The notes beneath the pieces are model-generated. The model saw nothing but the letters and a program-made list of their open reading frames with translations, was not told where the DNA came from and searched no databases. From the NCBI GenBank assembly GCA_036384915.1, contig DASVLJ010000011.1, forward strand, positions 124,001-188,000: a stretch of 64,000 bases of DNA, read 5' to 3'. The stretch's first letter is position 1. The number at the start of each line of letters is the position of its first letter. The position numbers were made by a program, and so were the translations under genes. This stretch comes from PKWO01 sp036384915. GTDB lineage: Bacteria > Pseudomonadota > Gammaproteobacteria > Burkholderiales > Burkholderiaceae_D. Positions 1 to 8,557 of this stretch are shown here, piece after piece.

Positions 1-48
1 GAAGGCCAGATCATGCTAGGCGCAAAGGGAGACGACGCCTTTGTCTAA
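1..48 (+). CDS. fliG: flagellar motor switch protein FliG, C-terminal end (partial)
   Basis: Frame 1 reads EGQIMLGAKGDDAFV followed by TAA at 46-48. This matches the conserved extreme C-terminus of FliG (…GQIMLGGKGG-E-FV type). FliG is the rotor protein of the cytoplasmic C-ring that contacts MotA and generates torque. Only 15 codons are inside the window; the rest lies upstream, probably after fliF. Its stop overlaps the TTG start of fliH by 8 bp, so the two are translationally coupled. Confidence 0.8.
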   Translation, partial: EGQIMLGAKGDDAFV

Positions 49-724
49 TATCCTCCCCAAGGAAAAGCAGACCGCCTACCAGCGGTGGGAATTGGCGTCC
101 TTCGGCGACGAGGAACCGCAACAGCCATCGCATCCGCCGACGCCTGCACCTATCGTGCCTGCCGTGCCCCAGGAGGAGGCTCTGGCCAAGTTCCAGGCCG
201 AACTCGATGCCTTGCGCGAAGAAGCCAAGGCGCAAGGCCATGCGGAAGGTCTGGCCGAAGGGCGCGTGCGCGGCCTGGAAGAAGGCCGGGCCCAGGCGAC
301 GGCGGAGCGCGAAGCCTTCCGCCAGTTGGCCGAATCCTTCGCTTCCGAAGTCACGCGCGCCGACGATGTGATCGCCGAGGATCTGCTGAAGCTGGCGCTG
401 GATGTTGCCAAGGCCATGCTCAAGACCGCGCTGAACGTACGGCCTGAACTGGTGCTGCCTATCGTGGGCGAATCGATCCGCTACCTGACCAGCCTGCAGC
501 ACCCCGCCCTGCTGTTCCTGCATCCCGACGATGCGCCCATCGTGCGCGAGCACATGGGCGATGAACTCGACAAAGCCGGCTGGCGCATCGCGGAAGACGC
601 TCATGTCGCACGCGGCGGTTGCCGTGTCGAAACCGCCTCCAACCAGATCGACGCCTCGATCGACGGCCGTTGGGAGCGCATTGCCGCCGGCCTGGGACAA
701 ACCAGCGGCTGGCTCGAAAAATGA
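41..724 (+). CDS. fliH: flagellar assembly protein FliH
   Basis: A 227-residue cytoplasmic regulator of the export ATPase FliI; FliH dimers hold FliI in check and dock it to the C-ring and export gate. The Glu/Ala-rich helical middle (about 45-110, with repeated AEG/EEGRA segments) is the GxxxG-like coiled-coil region of the family, and the C-terminal half carries the FliI-binding domain. The start is TTG, preceded by a purine-rich AAAGGGAG at 24-31 and overlapping the end of fliG by 8 bp. The stop overlaps the fliI start (ATGA). The TTG start suggests deliberately coupled, low-efficiency initiation. Confidence 0.9.
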   Translation: MSNILPKEKQTAYQRWELASFGDEEPQQPSHPPTPAPIVPAVPQEEALAKFQAELDALREEAKAQGHAEGLAEGRVRGLEEGRAQATAEREAFRQLAESFASEVTRADDVIAEDLLKLALDVAKAMLKTALNVRPELVLPIVGESIRYLTSLQHPALLFLHPDDAPIVREHMGDELDKAGWRIAEDAHVARGGCRVETASNQIDASIDGRWERIAAGLGQTSGWLEK

Positions 725-2124
725 ACGATGCGCAAATCGGCAGCCGGCGCTGGCAATCCTATCTGCGCGATTGCAGCGCCGTGCTGGCGCTGACCGAGCC
801 GATGCAGGTTTCCGGCCGCGTCACGCGCGTCACCGGGCTGGTGATGGAAGCCATCGGCCTGAAGCTGGCCGTCGGCAGCGCCTGCAGCATCCCTCTGCCC
901 GGCGGCACGCGCATCGATGCCGAAGTCGTGGGTTTCGACGACGACAAGCTGTTCCTGATGCCGCAGAGCGACGTGGAAGGCGTGGTGCCCGGCACCCGCG
1001 TCTTCCCGGTGGAAACCGCGCAATCGCTGCCGCGTGCAGGGTCGGTCGAACACCCGCGCCGCCGCCCGTCCGACCGGGCACGCCATTTGCCGGTCGGAGA
1101 GGAGTTACTCGGCCGCGTGCTCGACGGTTCGGGCCGCCCGCTCGACAATCTGGGACCGATCTCGACCAGCCATGCCGCGCCGCTCAACGTGCGGGCCGTC
1201 AATCCCTTGTCGCGCGCACCGATCACGGAAACCCTGGACGTGGGCATACGCGCCATCAACAGCATGCTGACCGTCGGGCGCGGCCAGCGCATGGGCCTGT
1301 TCGCCGGGTCGGGCGTGGGCAAGAGCGTGCTGCTCGGCATGATGGCGCGCTACACCAGCGCCGACGTTATCGTGGTGGGGCTGATCGGCGAACGGGGCCG
1401 TGAAGTCAAGGAATTCATCGAACAGATCCTGGGCACCGTCGGGCTCTCGCGCTCGGTGGTGGTGGCCGCGCCGGCCGATACGCCGCCTCTGATGCGGCTG
1501 CAAGGCGCCGCCTATGCCACCACGATAGCCGAACACTTCCGCGACCAGGGCAAGAATGTGCTCCTGATCATGGATTCGCTGACGCGCTATGCCATGGCGC
1601 AGCGCGAAATCGCCCTGGCCATCGGCGAACCGCCAGCCACCAAGGGCTATCCGCCTTCGGTCTTCGCCAAGCTGCCCATCCTGGTCGAGCGTGCCGGGAA
1701 CGGCCGCGAAGGCGGCGGTTCCATCACCGCTTTTTACACCGTGCTGACCGAGGGCGACGACCAGCAAGACCCGATCGCCGATGCGGCGCGCGCCATCCTT
1801 GACGGCCATATCGTCCTTAACCGCACCCTGGCCGAAAGCGGACATTACCCCGCCATCGACGTCGAGCAATCGATCAGCCGGGCCATGCACAGCATCACCT
1901 CGCCCGAACACCAGAAGCTGATGCGGCGCGTCAAGCAATTGTTTTCGCGCTATGAAAGAAGCCGCGACCTCATCAGCGTGGGCGCCTATAATGCAGGAAC
2001 GGACCCGGTGTTGGATGAAGCCATACGGCTGCGCAGTAAAATCGAGTCATTTTTACAACAAGGCATCAGCGAACGTGCGGACATAGCGGAGAGTTTGAGG
2101 GAACTTACCGCTCTATTCGAATGA
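721..2124 (+). CDS. fliI: flagellum-specific ATPase FliI
   Basis: F1-beta-like ATPase (467 residues) that unloads chaperone-substrate complexes at the flagellar type III export gate. The Walker A loop GSGVGKS lies at about residue 197-203, followed by GLIGERGREVKEF, the Walker B strand VLLIMDSLTRYAMAQREI and ERAGNGREGGGSITAFYTV, all typical of the FliI/YscN family. An open frame extends 102 bp upstream, but ATG 721 overlaps the fliH stop (ATGA) and gives the normal N-terminus, so it is preferred. Length is normal for the family. Lies between fliH and fliJ, its two soluble partners. Confidence 0.97.
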   Translation: MNDAQIGSRRWQSYLRDCSAVLALTEPMQVSGRVTRVTGLVMEAIGLKLAVGSACSIPLPGGTRIDAEVVGFDDDKLFLMPQSDVEGVVPGTRVFPVETAQSLPRAGSVEHPRRRPSDRARHLPVGEELLGRVLDGSGRPLDNLGPISTSHAAPLNVRAVNPLSRAPITETLDVGIRAINSMLTVGRGQRMGLFAGSGVGKSVLLGMMARYTSADVIVVGLIGERGREVKEFIEQILGTVGLSRSVVVAAPADTPPLMRLQGAAYATTIAEHFRDQGKNVLLIMDSLTRYAMAQREIALAIGEPPATKGYPPSVFAKLPILVERAGNGREGGGSITAFYTVLTEGDDQQDPIADAARAILDGHIVLNRTLAESGHYPAIDVEQSISRAMHSITSPEHQKLMRRVKQLFSRYERSRDLISVGAYNAGTDPVLDEAIRLRSKIESFLQQGISERADIAESLRELTALFE

Positions 2125-2158
2125 TGGCCGCTGATTGAATGAACCTACAATTCCCGTC

Positions 2159-2602
2159 ATGGCCTCCAAATCTGCGTTGGACACCTTGATCGAACTGGCG
2201 ACCGCTGAGACGGACGAAGCAGCCAAGCGCTTGGGCAATGCGATCCGCGCCACGGATCGGGCCGAGAAAAAGCTGGAATTGTTGCAAAAGTACCGCGATG
2301 AATACTCCAGCCGCTTCGAAGCCAAGATGGCTCAGGGCGTCTCGCCCATGGGTTATCGCAATTTTCAGGCGTTCATCGGCAAGCTCGATGAGGCCATTGC
2401 AGGGCAGCAACAGGTGGTGCGCGACGCGGAACAAGGGGTCACACGCGAACGGGGTGTCTGGCAGGACAGCGAACGCAAGCGCATATCGTACGACACCTTG
2501 GCCACGCGCCAGATGCAGCAGGAAATGAAGCAGGAAAACCGGCGCGACCAGAAACTGAACGACGAATACGCGGCGCGAGCGGGGTTATTGAAACGATATT
2601 GA
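2159..2602 (+). CDS. fliJ: flagellar export protein FliJ
   Basis: A small (147 residues) charged, almost entirely helical coiled-coil protein, the central stalk of the FliH-FliI-FliJ export complex and an escort for chaperones. The size matches the family and the gene lies between fliI and fliK. The frame is open back to a TTG at 2135, but ATG 2159 (MASKSALDTLIELA) gives the conserved length; no strong ribosome binding site marks either choice, so translation may depend on coupling to fliI. Confidence 0.9.
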   Translation: MASKSALDTLIELATAETDEAAKRLGNAIRATDRAEKKLELLQKYRDEYSSRFEAKMAQGVSPMGYRNFQAFIGKLDEAIAGQQQVVRDAEQGVTRERGVWQDSERKRISYDTLATRQMQQEMKQENRRDQKLNDEYAARAGLLKRY

Positions 2603-2618
2603 AAGAGACTGCGACATC

Positions 2619-3950
2619 ATGAAACCCTCCCCTGTCATCAATGTTGCGAATACCGCCCCCGCCAGCAACCCCAAGCCGGCAGGCGGTTCCTCTTCCGATC
2701 AATCCTTCGGCCAGGTACTGGCGCAGCAAGTCAACGCACCGTCTTCGTCATCCACGTCTCAAGCCGGCAATACCGCACAGAATACGGCTCCGGCAGGCGC
2801 GAACGGCAATACGCAATCCGGCAGCAACGCAAGCAATGGCGCCGCCGACAGTACCAACGGCGCTTCGGCCGCCGGCGGCAAAAACGTGAAATCGAAGCAC
2901 GGCCAGGACGATAGCGGCACTGCGGCCGGCACGGACCCGAACGCGCTCGCCGGATCGGCACAACTGCTGGCCCTGGTATCGAACGTCCAGCAGGCGGCAG
3001 CAAGTAGCGCCAGTACCACGGCCGATACCGTCTCCACGGTTGCCGCCAATGCGGCGTCGAACGCCCAAGCCGCCTTGGCCAACTTCCAGGCAGCCGTGGC
3101 CACCAGTGCGGCCGCGGGTAAAGCCGCGGTGCAAAATGCGGTTGCCGATTTCAGCAAGGACATCAAAGCCGCCTTGCCGGATGCCGAGCAAGATGTACAA
3201 ACCATGACGGTTGACACCAGCAAGCAGGATGCCATGACCGCGGTCGATACCAACACTGCGCAAACGGCCGCTTCCTCAAGCGTGGACGCGCAGGATGCCG
3301 CACCGTCACAGTCTGCGGCCGATTTGGCCGCAAATGCGCAAAAGGACGTCCAGACCGACATCGCCAATCTGGCGCAAGCCGCGGTCAAGAGCGCCGATAC
3401 CATCCGCGATGCCGTGGCGACCGCCGCTGCCGCACCTGCCATGCTCAACAACACGCAGTTGAACACGGTCGCCAGCCAGATGGTTGGCGCAAGCGACAAA
3501 TTGACGCCGCAAGTCGGCAGCCCGGGTTGGGACCAGGCCCTGGGTCAGAAAGTCGTGTGGATGGTCGCAGGCGGCCAGCAAAGCGCTTCCCTGACACTGA
3601 ATCCGCCGGACCTCGGACCGATGCAAGTGGTGCTGAACGTTACGAATTCGCATGCAACGGCCACCTTCACCGCGGCCCAGCCGGAAGTTCGCCAGGCGCT
3701 CGAAACCGCCCTGCCCAAGCTGCGCGAAATGCTCGGTGACGCCGGCATCCAATTGGGCCAGGCCTCGGTCAATGCCGGCAACGCCCAGCAGCAGCAAAAC
3801 TTCGCCAACCAGGCATCGCCACGCTCCGGCAACGGCGGCAACGGCAGTAGCGAGCGCGGCATCGACGCGCTTGACGGCACGCGCGGTATCGTCGCGCAAG
3901 CTGCAAGCATAGTCAGTTCGGGCATCGGTTTGGTCGATACGTTCGCCTGA
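2619..3950 (+). CDS. fliK: flagellar hook-length control protein FliK
   Basis: 443 residues. The first roughly 290 are Ala/Ser/Asn/Gln-rich low-complexity sequence (the ruler part, exported during hook growth). The C-terminal domain (about 300-400) contains the family core SLTLNPPDLGPMQVVLNV and the alpha-helical RQALETALPKLREML, which trigger the FlhB specificity switch from hook to filament substrates. Last gene of the first plus-strand block; a possible terminator follows. Confidence 0.93.
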   Translation: MKPSPVINVANTAPASNPKPAGGSSSDQSFGQVLAQQVNAPSSSSTSQAGNTAQNTAPAGANGNTQSGSNASNGAADSTNGASAAGGKNVKSKHGQDDSGTAAGTDPNALAGSAQLLALVSNVQQAAASSASTTADTVSTVAANAASNAQAALANFQAAVATSAAAGKAAVQNAVADFSKDIKAALPDAEQDVQTMTVDTSKQDAMTAVDTNTAQTAASSSVDAQDAAPSQSAADLAANAQKDVQTDIANLAQAAVKSADTIRDAVATAAAAPAMLNNTQLNTVASQMVGASDKLTPQVGSPGWDQALGQKVVWMVAGGQQSASLTLNPPDLGPMQVVLNVTNSHATATFTAAQPEVRQALETALPKLREMLGDAGIQLGQASVNAGNAQQQQNFANQASPRSGNGGNGSSERGIDALDGTRGIVAQAASIVSSGIGLVDTFA

Positions 3951-3970
3951 ACGGGGCCATCTCGGCCTTG

Positions 3971-4013
3971 ACCGTCCGGCAAGGCCGCCGGCAACGGTGC
4001 CTTTTCCTCATTT
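3971..4013 (+). terminator. possible terminator after fliK
   Basis: ACCGTCCGGC (3971-3980) pairs with GCCGG-CA-ACGGT (3987-3998) to form a bulged GC-rich hairpin, followed by CCTTTTCCTCATTTT. A second hairpin, GAAAACCGGGAG-CATG-CTCCCaGGTTTTC, lies at 4041-4068. Neither has a clean U-tract, so a rho-independent role is only suggested. Confidence 0.4.
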
Positions 4014-4233
4014 TCCCTATGTCCAGGTGTGGTTTACAATGAAAACCGGGAGCATGCTCCCAGGTTTTCGTTCAGTCGGAAAACCAGCGGCACGGTGAGG
4101 CGCCGGCAGCGAGCCAAGGCGCCCTTGCAAGCTGTCAAGGAACAGTCGAATACCCCGGAACTTTGGCTTCTATTCAAGGTATCCCGGTTTCAACTTTTTC
4201 CTGATAATGACTGTAATCCAAGGAGGAATCTAC

Positions 4234-4782
4234 ATGGCTACAGCCCCCAAGGCAGCGCCAAAAGCAGGAATCAAGCAGGCCGCTCCCGAAGTAGCGGAAG
4301 CACCTGCGCCCAAAAAATCCAAGATGAAGATGATCATCATCATCGCTGCTGCCGTCGTGGTCGTCGGCGCTGCGGCCGGTGGTGCGTTCATGTTCCTGCA
4401 CAGCGGTTCCAATGCGCCTGCCGGCGAAGCCAAGAAAAAGGAAGCCAAGGCCGAGCCGGTCAAGGCGCCCGTCTTCGTGACCCTGGAGCCTTTCACGGTC
4501 AACCTGCAAACTGAAAACGGCACCGACCAATTCCTCCAGGTCGCGTTGACGCTGCAGGTGCCCAACGCGGAGCAGGAGGAAAAGGTCAAGAATTTCATGC
4601 CGCAGGTGCGCAGCCGCCTGCTCTTGCTGCTGTCGTCGAAGAAGGCATCGGAATTGACCAGCGTCGACGGCAAGAAGAAACTGACAGACGAAATCATCGC
4701 GACGGTCAACCAGCCGTTTGCCGAAAAAGGCGAACCTCAGCAAGTTACCGCGGTGTTTTTCACTTCGTTCGTGATTCAATAA
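4234..4782 (+). CDS. fliL: flagellar basal body-associated protein FliL
   Basis: Inner-membrane protein (182 residues) that surrounds the stator at the basal body and tunes motor torque. One transmembrane segment (about 33-57, a run of Met/Ile/Ala/Val) follows a short Lys-rich cytoplasmic tail; the periplasmic stomatin-like domain includes FVTLEPFTVNLQ and FLQVALTLQV. An in-frame codon exists at 4207, but ATG 4234 has a perfect AGGAGGA at 4221-4227. First gene of the fliLMNOPQR block, with about 280 bp of non-coding DNA in front. Confidence 0.95.
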   Translation: MATAPKAAPKAGIKQAAPEVAEAPAPKKSKMKMIIIIAAAVVVVGAAAGGAFMFLHSGSNAPAGEAKKKEAKAEPVKAPVFVTLEPFTVNLQTENGTDQFLQVALTLQVPNAEQEEKVKNFMPQVRSRLLLLLSSKKASELTSVDGKKKLTDEIIATVNQPFAEKGEPQQVTAVFFTSFVIQ

Positions 4783-4802
4783 GGATCAGGTGAGCGCAGC
4801 AC

Positions 4803-5804
4803 ATGGCCGATAATTTTCTCTCCCAGGAAGAAGTCGATGCCCTCTTGAAGGGCGTCAACGGCGACCAGGATGAAAACGGTTCGCTCGAAGACGATTCGGG
4901 CGTACGTCCGTACAACCTTGCGACGCAGGAACGCATCGTTCGCGGGCGCATGCCTACGCTTGAAATCATCAACGAGCGTTTCGCGCGCCTGCTGCGCATC
5001 GGCCTGTTCAATTTCCTGCACCGCAGTTCCGAAGTCTCGATCGGCCCGGTCCGCGTGTCGAAGTACAGCGAATTCATCCGCAACCTGGTGGTGCCGACCA
5101 ACCTGAACCTGGTGCACATGAAGCCGTTGCGCGGCACGGCCCTGATCGTGTTCGACCCGAACCTGGTGTTCCTGCTGGTGGACAACCTGTTCGGCGGCGA
5201 CGGGCGTTTCCATACTCGCGTCGAAGGGCGCGATTTCACGCAGACCGAGCAGCGCATCATCCAGCGCATCCTCTCGATCGTGTTCGAGAACTATGCCAAG
5301 TCCTGGGAGCCGGTGTACCCGATCGAGTTCGAGTACATCCGTTCCGAGATGAACACGCAATTCGCCAACATCGCGACGCCGAACGAAGTGGTGGTCTCGA
5401 CCACCTTCACCATCGAGCTCGGCCCGGTTTCCGGAGAAATGCATTTCTGCACCCCTTATTCGATGATCGAGCCGATCCGCGATCTGTTGACTTCCAGCCT
5501 GCAGGGCGAGACGCTGGAAATGGACAAGCGCTGGATCCGCCTGATGACGCAGCAGATCCAGACCGCCGAGGTGGAGATCGTGGCCGACCTCGGGGTCGCC
5601 AAGTCCTCGCTGGGCAAGGTGCTCAACATGAAGGTGGGCGACATCATTCCCATCAGCGTGCCCCCTACCGTCGAGGCCAAGATCGACGGCGTGCCGGTGA
5701 TGGAGTGCACCTACGGCAAATTGAACGGACAGTATGCGCTGAAGGTCGAGAAGCTCTTGACCCACAGCGCCAACGATTTTGTGCAAGGAGATGAACATGG
5801 CTGA
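4803..5804 (+). CDS. fliM: flagellar motor switch protein FliM
   Basis: C-ring protein (333 residues) that binds phosphorylated CheY and changes rotation sense. The extreme N-terminus LSQEEVDALLKG (about 6-17) is the CheY-P-binding peptide; the middle domain carries GLFNFLHRSSEV and FLLVDNLFGGDGRF; the SpoA domain that packs with FliN is at the C-terminus. Its stop overlaps the fliN start by 8 bp, and the end of its coding sequence supplies the fliN ribosome binding site. Confidence 0.97.
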   Translation: MADNFLSQEEVDALLKGVNGDQDENGSLEDDSGVRPYNLATQERIVRGRMPTLEIINERFARLLRIGLFNFLHRSSEVSIGPVRVSKYSEFIRNLVVPTNLNLVHMKPLRGTALIVFDPNLVFLLVDNLFGGDGRFHTRVEGRDFTQTEQRIIQRILSIVFENYAKSWEPVYPIEFEYIRSEMNTQFANIATPNEVVVSTTFTIELGPVSGEMHFCTPYSMIEPIRDLLTSSLQGETLEMDKRWIRLMTQQIQTAEVEIVADLGVAKSSLGKVLNMKVGDIIPISVPPTVEAKIDGVPVMECTYGKLNGQYALKVEKLLTHSANDFVQGDEHG

Positions 5805-6213
5805 CGAAAACGACGCGCAAACCAGTGCCGAGGACGATTGGGGCGCAGCCATCGCGGAACAGGCCGAGGCCGAGGCCGCGGCGGCGCGGACCCAGCAAGC
5901 CGCCGCCAACGTGTTCAAGGACCTGTCGGCCGGCATCAAGGGCGACACGCACAACGACATCGACTTCATCCTCGACATCCCGGTGCAATTGACGGTCGAA
6001 CTCGGCCGCACCAAGATCGCGATCAAGAACCTGCTGCAACTGGCGCAGGGCTCGGTGGTGGAACTGGACGGCTTGGCCGGTGAACCGATGGACGTACTGG
6101 TCAACGGCTGCCTGATCGCCCAGGGCGAAGTGGTGGTCGTGAACGACAAGTTCGGCATCCGCCTGACCGACATCATCACGCCTTCCGAGCGCATCAGAAA
6201 GCTCAACAAATGA
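5797..6213 (+). CDS. fliN: flagellar motor switch protein FliN
   Basis: 138 residues: an acidic, Ala-rich N-terminal extension of about 55 residues and a C-terminal SpoA (surface presentation of antigens) domain beginning LDIPVQLTVELGRTKI, which forms the lower ring of the switch and docks FliH. Start ATG 5797 is preceded by AAGGAG inside the end of fliM. An upstream GTG in the same frame (5779) is possible but unnecessary. The stop overlaps fliO (ATGA). Confidence 0.96.
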   Translation: MADENDAQTSAEDDWGAAIAEQAEAEAAAARTQQAAANVFKDLSAGIKGDTHNDIDFILDIPVQLTVELGRTKIAIKNLLQLAQGSVVELDGLAGEPMDVLVNGCLIAQGEVVVVNDKFGIRLTDIITPSERIRKLNK

Positions 6214-6650
6214 AGCGGGCCCGATCGCTATTCGTTGTCTGCGCCGTGCTGGTTTGCGGCGCTGCCTTTGCCGCCGACCAGCCGGCCGCAGCTCCGGGTT
6301 CGGGCGCCAGCCCTATGCTGGACATGTTCAAGGTATTGCTCGGCCTAGTCGTTGTGCTCGGTGCCATGGCAGGTGCCCTCTGGCTGATGAAGCGCAGCGG
6401 CATCGGGCCGGCCCAGGGCGGCGGCGCGGTCAGGGTCGTCGGCGGCGTCAGCGTCGGCAACCGCGAACGCGTGCTGGTGCTGGAAGTGGCCGATCAATGG
6501 ATTGTGGTCGGCGTCGCACCGGGCAGCGTCAATGCGCTGGCCAACCTGCCGCGCCAGGAGCAATTCGCCACGGCCGCCGTGCAGCCGCAGGCGGGCCAGT
6601 TCGCCGCCTGGCTCAAGCAAAAGATAGATAAGCGCAATGCAAACCAATAA
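6210..6650 (+). CDS. fliO: flagellar biosynthetic protein FliO
   Basis: 146 residues. A signal-like hydrophobic N-terminus (about 5-21) precedes a transmembrane segment (about 37-57, MFKVLLGLVVVLGAMAGALW) and a small basic cytoplasmic domain with VSVGNRERVLVLEV, the FliO family signature. FliO helps assemble the FliP ring of the export gate. Overlaps fliN at the start and fliP at the end, as expected for the fliOPQR order. Confidence 0.92.
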   Translation: MKRARSLFVVCAVLVCGAAFAADQPAAAPGSGASPMLDMFKVLLGLVVVLGAMAGALWLMKRSGIGPAQGGGAVRVVGGVSVGNRERVLVLEVADQWIVVGVAPGSVNALANLPRQEQFATAAVQPQAGQFAAWLKQKIDKRNANQ

Positions 6651-7455
6651 GCTGCCGGCAGCGGGCGGCACTATCAACATTGTGCGCCGCCTGCACGGGG
6701 CCTTCGCCTGCGCGCGGCCTTTGCTGCCCATCGCGCCGTTCGTGCTTCTCGCCCTGCCCGCAGTCGCGGCAGCGCAAGTGCCGGGCATGCCGGCCGTGAC
6801 CAGCACACCGGCACCGGGCGGCGGCCAGACTTACTCGCTGTCGCTGCAAACGCTGCTGTTGCTGGCCTCACTGTCTTTCCTGCCGGCGGCGCTGATGATG
6901 ATGACCAGCTTCACGCGCATCATCATTGTGCTGTCGCTGCTGCGCCAGGCCATCGGCGTCCAATCGGCGCCGCCGAACCAGGTGCTCACCGGCCTGGCGC
7001 TGTTCCTGACGCTGTTCGTGATGAGCCCGGTGTTCGACAAAATCTATACCGACGCCTGGCAGCCGCTGTCGGACAACAAGATCACCATGGAACAAGCCAT
7101 GGACAAGGGCGTGGCGCCCTTGAAGGAATTCATGATGAAGCAGACGCGCCAGGCCGACCTCGCGCTCTATGTCAAGCTGTCCAATCACGCGGCCCTGAAG
7201 GGACCGGAAGACGTGCCGCTGCGCATCCTGATCCCCGCCTTCGTCACGAGCGAATTGAAGACCGCGTTCCAGATCAGTTTCGCCATCTTCATCCCCTTCC
7301 TGATCATCGACATGGTGGTGGCGAGCGTGCTGATGTCGATGGGTATGATGATGGTCTCGCCTTCCACCGTCTCATTGCCGTTCAAGATCATGCTGTTCGT
7401 GCTGGTCGACGGCTGGTCGTTGCTGATCCAATCGCTGACGCAAAGTTTTTACTAG
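6637..7455 (+). CDS. fliP: flagellar export gate protein FliP
   Basis: 272 residues; core subunit (five copies) of the FliPQR export channel. A cleavable signal sequence ending near PAVAAAQ is followed by the hydrophobic segment LQTLLLLASLSFLPAALMMM and the family hallmark TSFTRIIIVLSLLRQAIG, then two C-terminal membrane segments with VASVLMSMGMMMVSP. Starts 14 bp inside fliO. The N-terminal leader before the signal core is rather long (about 30 residues). Confidence 0.97.
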   Translation: MQTNKLPAAGGTINIVRRLHGAFACARPLLPIAPFVLLALPAVAAAQVPGMPAVTSTPAPGGGQTYSLSLQTLLLLASLSFLPAALMMMTSFTRIIIVLSLLRQAIGVQSAPPNQVLTGLALFLTLFVMSPVFDKIYTDAWQPLSDNKITMEQAMDKGVAPLKEFMMKQTRQADLALYVKLSNHAALKGPEDVPLRILIPAFVTSELKTAFQISFAIFIPFLIIDMVVASVLMSMGMMMVSPSTVSLPFKIMLFVLVDGWSLLIQSLTQSFY

Positions 7456-7462
7456 GAACATC

Positions 7463-7732
7463 ATGAATCCCGAATACGTCATGACCATGGGCCGCCACGC
7501 GATGGAGGTCACCTTGATGATCGCCGCGCCCATGCTGCTGGTGGCGCTCGCCATCGGCCTGGTGGTCAGCATTTTCCAGGCTGCCACGCAGATTAATGAA
7601 ATGACGCTGTCCTTCATTCCCAAGCTGGTCGGCATTTTCGTCGCCCTGGTGGTGGCGGGCCCGTGGATGCTGACTGTGATGCTCGATTATATGCGCGAGC
7701 TGTTTTCGGGCATACCGGGGATGATAGGGTAG
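7463..7732 (+). CDS. fliQ: flagellar export gate protein FliQ
   Basis: 89 residues with two transmembrane helices forming a hairpin; MEVTLMIAAPMLLVALAIGL and the QAATQINEMTLSFIPKL loop are diagnostic. FliQ wraps around the FliP ring in the export gate. Starts 7 bp after fliP. Confidence 0.97.
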   Translation: MNPEYVMTMGRHAMEVTLMIAAPMLLVALAIGLVVSIFQAATQINEMTLSFIPKLVGIFVALVVAGPWMLTVMLDYMRELFSGIPGMIG

Positions 7733-7750
7733 TCTCCCTGCTTCGCCGCA

Positions 7751-8545
7751 ATGATCTCCTTCACCGCCGCGCAGCTGAACACCTTGATCGCGGCCTATCT
7801 GTGGCCGATGACACGCATCCTGGGCATGATGGCGCTGGCCCCGCTGTACAACAACGGCCAGATTCCCGCGCCCGTCAAGATCGGCCTCTCCTTCCTGCTG
7901 GCCTTGATCGTCGCACCGACCGTACCGGCCGGCCCGGCGGCCGACCCGATGTCGATGACGGGCTTGCTGATATTGGCACAGCAGATGGTAATCGGCCTGG
8001 CCATGGGTCTGGCGATGCGCATGGCCTTTGCCGGCGCCGAAATGGCCGGCACCGTGACCGGCCTGACCATGGGCCTGGGCTTTGCCACCTTCTTCGACCC
8101 GCAGTCGGAAGGCCAGTCTTCGGCCATCAGCCAATTCTTTGCTCTCCTGATGATCATGGTCTACCTGGCGGCCAACATTCATCTCGTGGTGCTGGCCACC
8201 CTGGTCGAAAGCTTCCATACCATGCCGATCTCGATCCATCCCTTTGGCGGCAGCGGCATCGAGTTGCTCGCCGCCTGGGGCGGACGCATCTTCAGCTCCG
8301 GCCTGCAGCTCGCCTTGCCGCTGATTGCGGCATTGTTGATCACCAACCTTGCGCTCGGCATCCTGACGCGCGCGGCGCCGCAGCTGAATCTGTTCGGTAT
8401 CGGTTTCCCGGTGACGATGGGTGCAGGCTTCATCATGATCGCCCTCACCCTGCCCTACATGACCACGCCGCTTTTAAACCTGATGGAAGAAGCGATCCAT
8501 GTGATGCAAAAAATAACGGCGGCAAATCTGCCGCCGCTGCACTGA
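7751..8545 (+). CDS. fliR: flagellar export gate protein FliR
   Basis: 264 residues with about six membrane segments; completes the FliP5Q4R1 gate. MISFTAAQLNTLIAAYLWPMTRI and the GLTMGLGFATFFDP loop are typical. Last gene of the plus-strand block, meeting flgL tail to tail with only 12 bp between the stops. Its last codons contain the stem of the opposing flgL terminator. Confidence 0.96.
   Translation: MISFTAAQLNTLIAAYLWPMTRILGMMALAPLYNNGQIPAPVKIGLSFLLALIVAPTVPAGPAADPMSMTGLLILAQQMVIGLAMGLAMRMAFAGAEMAGTVTGLTMGLGFATFFDPQSEGQSSAISQFFALLMIMVYLAANIHLVVLATLVESFHTMPISIHPFGGSGIELLAAWGGRIFSSGLQLALPLIAALLITNLALGILTRAAPQLNLFGIGFPVTMGAGFIMIALTLPYMTTPLLNLMEEAIHVMQKITAANLPPLH
8506..8536 (-). terminator. 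intrinsic terminator of the flgKL transcript, inside fliR
   Basis: On the minus strand the perfect 8-bp stem CGGCGGCA-gatt-TGCCGCCG (8517-8536) is followed by TTATTTTTTG (8507-8516). It lies 22 bp past the flgL stop and falls entirely within the last coding codons of fliR on the other strand. Confidence 0.75.
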
Positions 8546-8557
8546 AGAGTCCGCCGA

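Noticed and set aside
11..700. Long minus-strand frame opposite fliH, and many similar antisense frames throughout
   Set aside because: Antisense shadows of high-GC coding genes; Arg/His/Gly-rich translations without recognisable domains or ribosome sites.
4180..4215. CCTGATAA as a FliA -10 box in front of fliL
   Set aside because: No TAAA-like -35 at 11 bp; only half the motif is present.
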